Part shown: piece by piece, positions 53,197 to 61,433 of the stretch
How the letters are laid out: each line of letters opens with the position of its first letter
How positions within the stretch are numbered: position 1 is the first letter of the stretch
NCBI GenBank assembly: GCA_028823235.1
Contig: JAPKBW010000001.1
Location: 78,405 to 142,404 of the forward strand
Direction of reading: 5' to 3'
Length of the DNA: 64,000 nucleotides
DNA from: Longimicrobiales bacterium
GTDB lineage: Bacteria > Gemmatimonadota > Gemmatimonadetes > Longimicrobiales > Gaopeijiaceae
The notes under the pieces: generated by a model
What the model saw: only the letters and a program-made list of their open reading frames with translations
What the model was told of the DNA's origin: nothing
Databases searched by the model: none
Position numbers and translations under genes: made by a program

Positions 53197-55032
53197 ATGC
53201 CGGTCTCTTCCGCCCACTTGCCGATGCCCAAGCGCCGCCACGAATTCATTCGATCCGCGATGCTCGCGACGGCACTGTCTCTGCTCGCCTGGCCGGCCTA
53301 TGCAACGGCTCAGGATGAGTCGATCGACCCGGAGAAGGTGCTCGAAGAGCTGCACGACCTCCAAGAGGACTTTGAACGTTTCCGAGAGAGCCGCACTCCC
53401 GTCGAGATGGAGCGGAACGGTGGTCTGTGCGACGAAAGGATTGGGCGGATCTGCATCTGGTTCGGCGGAGTGGAAGAGAACTTTCCCGCCGAATTCCGCG
53501 AGGTCCGTCAGGCGCGCGTTCAGTTCATTCGCGACCTCTCCGATGGTCTGGCGATGGTGCCTGACCCATGGATCATCGGGCAACTCGTCCACTACCTGGT
53601 GGAAGGCCAAAACGTGGACGAAGGCATACGGGTAGCCGAAGTCTGTGGCATCGCCGAAGAGTGGTGGTGCTCGGCACTCGAGGGCTACGCGCTGCACATG
53701 CGGACGAAGTACCTCGAATCAGAGGAAGCCTTCCGCGAGGCACTTGCCTCGATGCCCGAGGAGGAACGTCATCGCTGGACGACACCCGAGTACATCTTCA
53801 CAGAAGATGCCGAAAAGGATTTCAACGCGGGCTCGGCCGAGGAACGGGAGGCACGGTTCGAGCTGCTGTGGCTGCTGTCCGACCCACTGTTCCTTTTCGA
53901 AGGGAACGACCGACTGACGGACCACTTTGCCCGTCTGGTGGTGGCAAGAAACCGGTCTGACGCAGTTGATCCGCTCGGACTCGAATGGGACGACGACCTC
54001 AAGGAGACGCTGGTTCGATACGGCCGCAACACGGGGTACAGTCGGACGCACAATCCCTCGCGAATGCTGAGCGGTCGCTTCAACGACACCCGGCGGATGC
54101 TTGGGCATCACCATCCCATGAGCCGCGGATACCTCTTTCCAGAAGACTTCCTGGAGTCACCGGCCGCCATCCCGCCTGAAAGCTGGATCACAGCGCCGCG
54201 TGAGGCCCGCACCTGGTATGCTCCGCCCTACGCTCCCGACCTTCGCGCGCTGGAGACCCAGGTCGGGCGTTTCCGTCGCGATGGACAGATGCTCATTGTC
54301 GGGGCGTATCGGCCCACATTCGTCGATATGGGGGGAGAAGGCCGCATCGTCTCGGCTTGGAGTCCGGAGGGGGGAGTAAGCGGCCCGCCCTCCACAGGCA
54401 TGTTCATGGTTCCGCTGGACGGGCGTGCCCCGCTGTACGCGCGAGGGCGTGAGGCCGAGGGCGTCATGACCATGAACGTCCGTCCCGGTAGCTACGTCAG
54501 CGGCCTGGAGGTTGTGAACCTCCAGGACAGACAGGCCTGGCGCGCTCGCCAGGGAGTGGTGCAGCGCCCTCTGGAGCCGGGGCTGGTCGACGTTTCCGAC
54601 CTCATGATCCTCCGGTCGGGCGTGCCTCTGCCGGAGACGATGGACGAAGCAATTCCAAATGTACGCCCCGGCGTGCGACTGATTCCGGGCGAACGCTTTC
54701 CCGTTGTATGGGAAGTCTACGGACTGCGAATCGCCGAGCCGGTTCAGGTGACGATCGGGTTCAGCCAGGGCCGGCCTGAATTCCTCGAACATGTTGGCGA
54801 CTTTCTCAGCGTGATCGAACCAGAACGCGCCATCGAGATCACGTTCGAAGACACGGGGCCGGATCAGGTCCAGGCGGCATTTCGATCGATCGAGCTGACG
54901 CTACCCGACCTGGAGCCGGGTGAATACACACTGCACCTGCAACTCAACCTGTCGGGCAGAACCCCCGTGATCACCAGTCGGCCGATCATCGTAGAGCCTG
55001 CTCCCGATGAGGGGCCGCTGGACCGCGACTAG
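53197..55032 (+). CDS. Large exported protein of unknown function
   Basis: A 611-residue protein with an N-terminal signal: a basic PKRRHEFIRSAM, hydrophobic LATALSLLAWPA and cleavage near YATAQ. A charged helical stretch (EKVLEELHDLQEDFERFRES) and TPR-like repeats fill about 40-240, with cysteines in GLCDERIGRICIWF and EVCGIAEEWWCSALEG. This is followed by the conserved FNDTRRMLGHHHPMSRGYLF and, from about 440, two beta domains (VRPGSYVSGLEVVNLQDRQA, and EPGEYTLHLQLNL). The order resembles GWxTD-type exported proteins. The ATG at 53197 has AAGG nine bases upstream; 53224 is an alternative. Confidence 0.8.
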   Translation: MPVSSAHLPMPKRRHEFIRSAMLATALSLLAWPAYATAQDESIDPEKVLEELHDLQEDFERFRESRTPVEMERNGGLCDERIGRICIWFGGVEENFPAEFREVRQARVQFIRDLSDGLAMVPDPWIIGQLVHYLVEGQNVDEGIRVAEVCGIAEEWWCSALEGYALHMRTKYLESEEAFREALASMPEEERHRWTTPEYIFTEDAEKDFNAGSAEEREARFELLWLLSDPLFLFEGNDRLTDHFARLVVARNRSDAVDPLGLEWDDDLKETLVRYGRNTGYSRTHNPSRMLSGRFNDTRRMLGHHHPMSRGYLFPEDFLESPAAIPPESWITAPREARTWYAPPYAPDLRALETQVGRFRRDGQMLIVGAYRPTFVDMGGEGRIVSAWSPEGGVSGPPSTGMFMVPLDGRAPLYARGREAEGVMTMNVRPGSYVSGLEVVNLQDRQAWRARQGVVQRPLEPGLVDVSDLMILRSGVPLPETMDEAIPNVRPGVRLIPGERFPVVWEVYGLRIAEPVQVTIGFSQGRPEFLEHVGDFLSVIEPERAIEITFEDTGPDQVQAAFRSIELTLPDLEPGEYTLHLQLNLSGRTPVITSRPIIVEPAPDEGPLDRD

Positions 55033-55245
55033 AATGGGCATCAACAAGGAGGCCCGTTCACATGCAGCGTTACCGACTAAGCCTTCGGTCTCGTCGCGGT
55101 CGTCTTCGCACTCGAAGTGCGGCTCGAACTTGAATCGGTTGTCGCGCCACAAGACTGAGCGTCTCGGCGAAAGTCCGAAGCCGAACCCTGTCGTGCCCCT
55201 TCCCTCGACATCGGTACGATCGCCGCCGACCCGCTAGTTGAGGCC

Positions 55246-57174
55246 CTAGCAGCTCTGGCAGTTGTCGTTATTCATGGCCCCGAGGCTTTCCAGAAGAGCG
55301 ATCGTCTCAGGGAAGGGCTGAACGCGCTGCCGAGGGCCGTTCGCCATATCGACCGTGGTCTCGCCACGGCGGCTGATATAAGTCACGTCTGCCCCCTGCG
55401 AGACGAGATACTCAATGAGCTCGTTGTCGCCACGCGCGGCAGCGTGGTGCACCGGCGAGTAACCGTTGTGGTCACGGGCGTTCACGTCGGCTCCGTGCTC
55501 TTCAAACAGATACTGAACGGCAGGCAGCCAGCTGTCCGGTGCGTGTGCGTGGGAATTGGCCGCGAAGCCCTCACCGTACCCGACGCCCGATGCAGCGTGG
55601 ATCGGATACACGGCCGGTCCACCGGTCGGCACCGGTTCGAGATCAGAACTGTCCTCACCGCCACCGCGCCTGAAGCGTCGCGAGGGGACCTTTCGAGTAG
55701 GTAGCGTTGCATCCGCTCCCCACGCGACCAGCAACCTCATGGCCTCGAGGTCGGTGGCGTACGCCGCTCGCCAGAACGCAGTCGCGCCCGAGAAGCCCAC
55801 TCCGAGCTGATCGAAATTGAACGACGTATACCAGATATGACGCTCAGTCTGGTGATTGATATCCGCCCCGGCCTCCATGAGTGCTATCATGAGGTCGAGA
55901 TAATCCGTTTCCTGCTGCTGGAACGCCGAGGGCTGCGGATAGGCGGCCTTTGGGCCCCAGCGGCGGTTGAGCACCGTGAACAGCGCCGCAGAGCCATCCT
56001 CAGCGACTCTGTTCGGGTCTGCACCCGCCGCGAGAAAATCCATCGCGAGATCGAAGTTCCCGTTGATCGTCGCCATGAGGAGCGGTGTCGTAGCATCACC
56101 TGCGGTAGGCTGATCCAGTTCTGCTCCGTATCCCAGCAGAAGATCGGCCGCCTCGACACGCCCGTCTCTCGACGCGAAATGGAGCGCCGTGAAGCCACCC
56201 TCCATGCCAACCAGGTCGTTATAACCGAGTGCGCGCTCGGCCGGAACCGGGACGACTGGCGGTATCCCTGGCTCACCCTCGGCCTCGGTCGAATCCGGAG
56301 CCGACTGGGTTGCTTCATCAGGCGACGTTTCGGGCTCAGCCTCATCCTCGGGGGCCCCTTCGCCGGCAGCTTCTTCTGCCGAGGCTTCCCCCTCGGCGGA
56401 AGATTCCGCAGGCTCCGCTTCCTCGGCCGCAGACTCCTCAGCCGGCCGGGCCACCTCCTCTTCTTCTTCCAGCGGTCCCGCGCGAAGGCGCGACGGATCG
56501 ACAGCCTCTTCCACCTCGGCGTCAGGGACCCCGGCCTGCTCGGCGTTCCGGCGAGCGGTCACGAGTTCCTGCCGAGCACGTCGAGCCGGTCGGTCCCCGG
56601 AAGAGATGGCGACGTAGTCCACCACGGCACTGGTCAGCGAGACATCAGCACTCGCTTCGAGCAGAGCCTTCATCGTCTCGAGTCGATTGAAAGCTGTGGC
56701 CCACATCAGTGGCGTCTGCGCATCCGCGGTGGTAGGCGCGTCGACCTCGGCACCGTACTGGACGAGTGCCTCAACGGCACCAGGCCTGCCCGCCGCGGCC
56801 GCGAAATGGAGAGCGGTCACACCCGTGGCGGTCACGGCGCCAGCATTGGCCTTCCCCTCGAGCAATCGTTCGATGGCCCCAGCCTGGCCAGCGCGGCTCG
56901 CAAGATGGAGAGCCGTATAGCCACCCAGTCTGGTGGTGGACTCAGGGTTGGCACCGGCGTAAAGCAGGACTCCGACAATGTCCGGCCGACCATTCATCGC
57001 CGCCCAATGGAGGGCGCTCATGCCATCGCCCTGGGCAGCATTTACGTCGGCCCCGTTTCTCAGGAGCTGCCGCACTACGTCCGCGTCCCCTCGCTGCGCC
57101 GCGTCGGCAACAGGTGCTTCCGCGTTGGCACCCAGCATAAAAAGTGCGAAGAGAAGTGCCGGCATCTTCATCAT
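55246..57174 (-). CDS. Exported ankyrin-repeat protein with acidic linker
   Basis: A 642-residue exported protein; short signal MMKMPALLFALFMLGANAEA. Five ankyrin repeats fill about 20-190 (DGMSALHWAAMNGRPDIVGV, GYTALHLASRAGQAGAIERL, GVTALHFAAAAGRPGAVEAL). A Glu/Ala/Pro-rich linker (about 225-315) follows, then a second set (GGFTALHFASRDGRVEAADL, NGYSPVHHAAARGDNELIEY). The C-terminus ends in two cysteines (NDNCQSC). It probably binds a protein partner outside the cytoplasm. Last gene of an operon with DUF1592-type and DUF1552 proteins; its start overlaps the DUF1552 stop (ATGA) inside a 24-bp palindrome. Confidence 0.9.
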   Translation of the reverse strand: MMKMPALLFALFMLGANAEAPVADAAQRGDADVVRQLLRNGADVNAAQGDGMSALHWAAMNGRPDIVGVLLYAGANPESTTRLGGYTALHLASRAGQAGAIERLLEGKANAGAVTATGVTALHFAAAAGRPGAVEALVQYGAEVDAPTTADAQTPLMWATAFNRLETMKALLEASADVSLTSAVVDYVAISSGDRPARRARQELVTARRNAEQAGVPDAEVEEAVDPSRLRAGPLEEEEEVARPAEESAAEEAEPAESSAEGEASAEEAAGEGAPEDEAEPETSPDEATQSAPDSTEAEGEPGIPPVVPVPAERALGYNDLVGMEGGFTALHFASRDGRVEAADLLLGYGAELDQPTAGDATTPLLMATINGNFDLAMDFLAAGADPNRVAEDGSAALFTVLNRRWGPKAAYPQPSAFQQQETDYLDLMIALMEAGADINHQTERHIWYTSFNFDQLGVGFSGATAFWRAAYATDLEAMRLLVAWGADATLPTRKVPSRRFRRGGGEDSSDLEPVPTGGPAVYPIHAASGVGYGEGFAANSHAHAPDSWLPAVQYLFEEHGADVNARDHNGYSPVHHAAARGDNELIEYLVSQGADVTYISRRGETTVDMANGPRQRVQPFPETIALLESLGAMNNDNCQSC

Positions 57175-57194
57175 CGGAGGCCGGCCTCCGATGA
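57171..57194. repeat. 24-bp perfect palindrome holding stop, Shine-Dalgarno and start
   Basis: The 24 bases are perfectly self-complementary (half-site TCATCGGAGGCC, then its complement). On the minus strand they contain the final codons and part of the TGA stop of DUF1552, the Shine-Dalgarno GGAGG, and the ATG of the ankyrin gene ten bases later. Folded, GGAGG would pair with CCTCC directly before the start codon. Confidence 0.85.
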
Positions 57195-58589
57195 CGCCGG
57201 AGGTGCCGTGAATGAGAAGGGCTCCGTGCTGTTTCCGAAGCTGTCCACATCGTTCATCCCCAGCATGTGCATCGTGCTGAGCAGGACGTTGGCCATTGGG
57301 GTCCCGTCCGGCGCCATGAGGTGCATGCCACCCTTGGCCAGCCTTCCATTCGCACCACCCGCCAAGAAGAGCGGGCAACGCTTGTGGTTGTGAAGATTCG
57401 GGTCGCCCATCGGGGAGCCACACACGATCAACGTCTTGTCGAGCAGGTGCGTGTCCCCTTCGACCATCCCCTCGAGCTTCTCGAGGAAGTATGGGAGGAG
57501 GCTCATGTGGTAGGCGTTGATCTTGTTGAACTCGAGCACCCGCTCCTCGTTGCCGCCGTGATGCGAAGCTGCGTGGAAGCCGGACGTCACGCCGGACTCG
57601 GGGAATACGCGACCCGAGACGTCACGGCTCATCTTGAACGTGATGACGCGTGTCATGTCCGACGCGAACGCCATCGCCTGCAGGTCGAACATCAGCCGGA
57701 CGTGGTCTCCGTAATCGTCCGGCACACCTGCGGGGGCTTGGGCCAGCTCTCGCTCTTCGCCACTCATGTTGCGGGCTTCGATCGTTTGAATACGCCGCTC
57801 GATCTCTCGAATGTTCGTGACGTAGCGATCCATCCTCTGTCGATCGCTCGTCCCCAGAGTGCGATTGAGCGATGCCAGGTCTCGCTGCACCCAATCGAGG
57901 ATGCTGCTCTCGGTCCGGCGACGCTGGGCGCGCTCCTCAGCTGTCGCACCCCGTCCGAACAGCTGATCGAAGGCGACACGGGGGTCCCGGATCATCGGAA
58001 GCGGCTCGGACTCGCCGGCCCAGCTCACGGTGTCGGTGTAGACACAGGCGTATCCGTACGCACAGCCGCCCGCCTGATCGACGTTCTCGATACACAGCTG
58101 AAGAGAAGGAATCGGGGTGTCCTGCCCGAAGCGCTGTGCATACACCTGGTCGAGCGACGTGGCGACCCGGACGTCCGAGCCTTCCGTCTGCTTGGGATGG
58201 GCCTGGGTAAGAAATACGGCACTGGATCGGAAGTGGTCGCCCCCGATCTCGCGGGGAAGTTCTGCCTCGGCCCCGACGACATCCGTGTTGCTCACGATCG
58301 TCAGGTATTCTCGGTACGTGTCGAGCGGATAGAGGGCACTCGGTGTGAGATCGAAATTTCGACCGACATCAGCGGGCGACCAGAGATTCTGCGTCATGCC
58401 CCACTCGTTGCACCCGGCCGCCCCATGGACCATCTCGATCCCGACGAACCGTGTCGCATCGACTTCGGCAGCCTTTGCCGCCGTCATTCGCCCGACAGGC
58501 ATCATCGCATCGAGGAACGGAAGCGCTACACTCGCACCCATCCCGCGTAGGAACGTGCGGCGTTCGATGTACTTCTTTGTCAAAAACAT
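57171..58589 (-). CDS. DUF1552 protein with Tat signal
   Basis: A 472-residue exported protein. The N-terminus ERRTFLRGMGASVALPFLDA is a twin-arginine signal, so it is exported folded, perhaps with a bound cofactor. The body carries the DUF1552 phrases FVGIEMVHGAAGCNEWGMTQ, GGDHFRSSAVFLTQAHPKQT, VITFKMSRDVSGRVFPESGV and HHGGNEERVLEFNKIN. DUF1552 proteins always travel with DUF1592-type cytochromes in planctomycetes and relatives; the role is unknown (sulfatase-like fold proposed by resemblance). It starts 33 bp after the cytochrome stop. Confidence 0.92.
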   Translation of the reverse strand: MFLTKKYIERRTFLRGMGASVALPFLDAMMPVGRMTAAKAAEVDATRFVGIEMVHGAAGCNEWGMTQNLWSPADVGRNFDLTPSALYPLDTYREYLTIVSNTDVVGAEAELPREIGGDHFRSSAVFLTQAHPKQTEGSDVRVATSLDQVYAQRFGQDTPIPSLQLCIENVDQAGGCAYGYACVYTDTVSWAGESEPLPMIRDPRVAFDQLFGRGATAEERAQRRRTESSILDWVQRDLASLNRTLGTSDRQRMDRYVTNIREIERRIQTIEARNMSGEERELAQAPAGVPDDYGDHVRLMFDLQAMAFASDMTRVITFKMSRDVSGRVFPESGVTSGFHAASHHGGNEERVLEFNKINAYHMSLLPYFLEKLEGMVEGDTHLLDKTLIVCGSPMGDPNLHNHKRCPLFLAGGANGRLAKGGMHLMAPDGTPMANVLLSTMHMLGMNDVDSFGNSTEPFSFTAPPASSEAGLR

Positions 58590-58622
58590 CGTTTCGATCT
58601 CTTGTTTCGGATCTGCGCTGAT

Positions 58623-61106
58623 CTAGTTCTCGTTACTGCCTTGATGCTCGGCCCAGTCTTCTTGTTGTTCGACACCGTCATCGGCCACCGGTGCGGCACG
58701 GCTCATCCGGAAGGCCGGGCTCTGTACGACACCCAGGATGTAGTGAGATATCCGATCTCCATTGTCGGCCGCCTCCCGCTCCATCGCCCGAATCGTGGGC
58801 ATGTCGTAGTACTCCACCCGTCGACCCAGCGCGTACGCCATCAGGTTCTTGGCGAGCGTCCTCCTGAACACGGTCGGCCGTTTCAGAATCGTGTTTCGCA
58901 GCCCTGCCGGCCCGTCGATCGGGGTGCCGTCGTACAACTCACCACTCGGATCGATGGGGTTCATGTTCTCCTTGATCCGCCAGGCGCCCGTCACGTCAAA
59001 GTTGTCGAGGGCCAGTCCAATTGGGTCGATGACCCGATGGCATGAGGTGCACGCCGGGTTGGCCCGATGGCTTTCCATCCGTTCGCGCGTCGACAACTGG
59101 CGCGAGCCCTCGGTAGCAGCCGTCTCATCGAGCGTCGGCACTGCGGGCGGCGGCGGTGGTGGTGGGCTGCCCAGCAACACCTCCATCACCCATTTGCCCC
59201 GCATGACCGGCGAAGTCCGGTTTCCATGCGACGTCATCATCAGAATGCTTCCATGTCCAAGCAGCCCACGACGGTTCTCGTCGACTAGGTCGACCCGCTG
59301 GAACGCGGGCCCGGTCACCCCGGGAATGCCGTAGTGCTCCGCGAGCTGTTCGTTGACGAAGGTGTAGTCCGCAGTGAGGAGCTCAAGCACGCTCCGATCT
59401 TCCTGAACGATGGTGTGGAAGAGCAATTCGGTTTCACGATCCATCGCCGACTTCAGCTGGTAGTTGAAGTACGGATAGAGCTGTGCGTCCGGATTGATCT
59501 TCTCGAGATCCTGAAGTCGGAGCCACTGAGACGCAAAGCGTGTGGCCAGAGACTCCGCGCGAGGATCAGTGAGCATCCGGCGGGTCTGGCGCTCGAGTTC
59601 GTCGTCGTCAGCCAAGTCACCGTTTCGCGCGAGCCGAAGCAGCTCTTCGTCAGGTGGTGTCGCCCACAGAAAGAACGACAGGCGCGAAGCCAGGTCGGCA
59701 TCGGCAAGATCATAGACCTCACCAGGCTCAACGCGATCCGGGGCCTGCTCCAGCCGGAAGATGAATCGAGGGCTGGCAAGGATGGCCCAGATCGCGTTCC
59801 GAATCCCGATCTCGAAGCCACCCTGCTCTCGTCCTTCTGCAAAGAAGAACATCAGCTCCGGAATTTCCGGACCGTCTAACGGACGGCGAAACGCCTGCTC
59901 CGCGATGCTCGAGATGATCTCTTCGGCACACGGCTCTTCTTCGTCTGCCGAGGTGGGTCGGCAGCTGAAGACCCTCTGCCTGGCCGGCGTGTCGGAGACA
60001 CCCGTTACGGTGAACGGGCCGCTGATCGACAAGTCTCTGAGGTGCGGGACCGTCGTGACTCCGTACCCCACGCCCATGTTCGGATCGGCCAGTGTGAAAT
60101 CCAGCGGGGTAATCAGGTCCGTGACCGGGCCTTCACGCACCTGCAGGAACGCAGCCGAGATGTGCTGAGGGCCAGCTCGAAGGTGGATCGCCGGAGTCTC
60201 GACGCGCAGGCCTGTGGCATCCCCTTCCGACATGAATCGATCGATCTCGAGCACAGCCACGCGCTCGCCATTGACCGCTATCTCCATCTCCTCGATTCCT
60301 GCCGTCATCCCGAAGAGCTGTCCGTCGGGGCTGCCGTGAAGGTCGAGCTCAAAGATGTACTCACCGTCAGCCGGGAAGTTATGCGTCACCGAGATTCCGC
60401 CACGCGTGCCCATCGGCGTGCCTTCTACGTGCCCCACCTGGGAGACCGTCTTTGGAATCTTGTAGACCGTGGTAGCGGGTGAGGCAGCGGCATCGCCGAC
60501 GGCATCACGGCTGACCTGAGCAGCGGCACGCATATAGCTCTCAAGCAAAGTCGCGGAGAGAATTTGCGTGTCGGCAATGTTGTCGAAATTGTCGCTCAGC
60601 GTCTCGGTCGGGAGATAGGCAGAAGCGTCAATATCCAGGGCAAAAAGATCCCTGATCGAGGCTTCATACTCCGCCCGATTGAGTCGCTGGAACGTGCGGC
60701 GGCCCGGATTGGGGTCACGGCGGGCGAGCTCGTCCAGTCGGTCTTCGAGACTGGCGGCAAGCAGCGCCAAGCTGTCCTCCGGAGGACGACGCACACCTGC
60801 CGGAGGCATCATCCCGGCACGGAGCTTATGGATGATCTTTTCGGCGACCTCCGCGTCACCTTGGGGCGATCCGACATCGAACCCCTCGAGCGACAAATCT
60901 CCGCGGAGTCGCCGTTCATTGTGACACCGAACGCAATACTCCTCGATGACCTCGTTCAGGGTCTCATCGAGCGCACCCTCGTGGAGGACCGAGCTGGCAA
61001 TTTCGCGCACCGGATCACGTGCCTCGACCCGGCGTTCCCCTGCGTGGTTCGCCAAGCCGACTAACAGCACTGCGACCGCCAACATTCCCGTATGAAAAAC
61101 GTTCAT
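58623..61106 (-). CDS. DUF1587/1592/1588/1585 'planctomycete-type' cytochrome
   Basis: An 827-residue exported protein; signal peptide to about residue 22. Haem site 1 CVRCH near residue 58 begins a PSD1-like cytochrome domain. Then come DUF1587 (FQRLNRAEYEASIRDLFALD), a beta-sandwich (about 230-350), DUF1592 (EEIISSIAEQAFRRPL, then PRFIFRLEQAP), DUF1588 (PVMRGKWVMEVLLG, ahead of a seven-proline run), and DUF1585 with a second CTSCH (RANPACTSCHRVIDPIGLAL). First gene of the three-gene operon; probably an electron-transfer or oxidative surface protein of unknown substrate. Confidence 0.93.
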   Translation of the reverse strand: MNVFHTGMLAVAVLLVGLANHAGERRVEARDPVREIASSVLHEGALDETLNEVIEEYCVRCHNERRLRGDLSLEGFDVGSPQGDAEVAEKIIHKLRAGMMPPAGVRRPPEDSLALLAASLEDRLDELARRDPNPGRRTFQRLNRAEYEASIRDLFALDIDASAYLPTETLSDNFDNIADTQILSATLLESYMRAAAQVSRDAVGDAAASPATTVYKIPKTVSQVGHVEGTPMGTRGGISVTHNFPADGEYIFELDLHGSPDGQLFGMTAGIEEMEIAVNGERVAVLEIDRFMSEGDATGLRVETPAIHLRAGPQHISAAFLQVREGPVTDLITPLDFTLADPNMGVGYGVTTVPHLRDLSISGPFTVTGVSDTPARQRVFSCRPTSADEEEPCAEEIISSIAEQAFRRPLDGPEIPELMFFFAEGREQGGFEIGIRNAIWAILASPRFIFRLEQAPDRVEPGEVYDLADADLASRLSFFLWATPPDEELLRLARNGDLADDDELERQTRRMLTDPRAESLATRFASQWLRLQDLEKINPDAQLYPYFNYQLKSAMDRETELLFHTIVQEDRSVLELLTADYTFVNEQLAEHYGIPGVTGPAFQRVDLVDENRRGLLGHGSILMMTSHGNRTSPVMRGKWVMEVLLGSPPPPPPPAVPTLDETAATEGSRQLSTRERMESHRANPACTSCHRVIDPIGLALDNFDVTGAWRIKENMNPIDPSGELYDGTPIDGPAGLRNTILKRPTVFRRTLAKNLMAYALGRRVEYYDMPTIRAMEREAADNGDRISHYILGVVQSPAFRMSRAAPVADDGVEQQEDWAEHQGSNEN

Positions 61107-61433
61107 TCCGTCCTCAAGTCACTCCATGGCCCGATCACGAGAAACGGCGCCGCTCAGCCCGAAGCCCGTGAACACCTCTTGCCTTTCGAAAATGTGACGT
61201 GAGTGGGATTCCCACCAGACTCTCGAGGTCGGCCTCAGTCGCTCTCTGTCCGTGCACTTCTTCCGCAAGTTCGTAAGCGGAAGCTCGTCAGTGGTGATCC
61301 GCACCAGCTGGCTGAGCCACTCCCGATCTTCCAATACAGCACCCTGCGTGCGAACCGACGGGTGGGCGGGACTCCCTCCCGTCGCACCCTAGCGCTCCCT
61401 TGGCCGATTTTCGCAGTGATCTAGCTTCCTCGC
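61107..61433. other. Divergent intergenic region
   Basis: 327 bp between the start of the cytochrome operon and the start of the SDR gene. It should carry promoters for both. No convincing -35/-10 pair or dyad could be singled out; no gene is seen. Confidence 0.45.

Noticed and set aside
55062..55133. 23-residue ORF behind a strong AAGGAGG, starting MQRYRLSLRSRRG
   Set aside because: Very short and Arg-rich. A second frame gives FGLVAVVFALEVRLELE, so it may be a frameshifted gene start, but there is too little to support a call.
55837..57393. A 518-codon + strand frame across the ankyrin gene
   Set aside because: Antisense shadow of repeats; composition is Arg-rich and meaningless.
57267..58550. 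A 427-codon + strand frame across DUF1552
   Set aside because: Antisense shadow; no start signal or domain.
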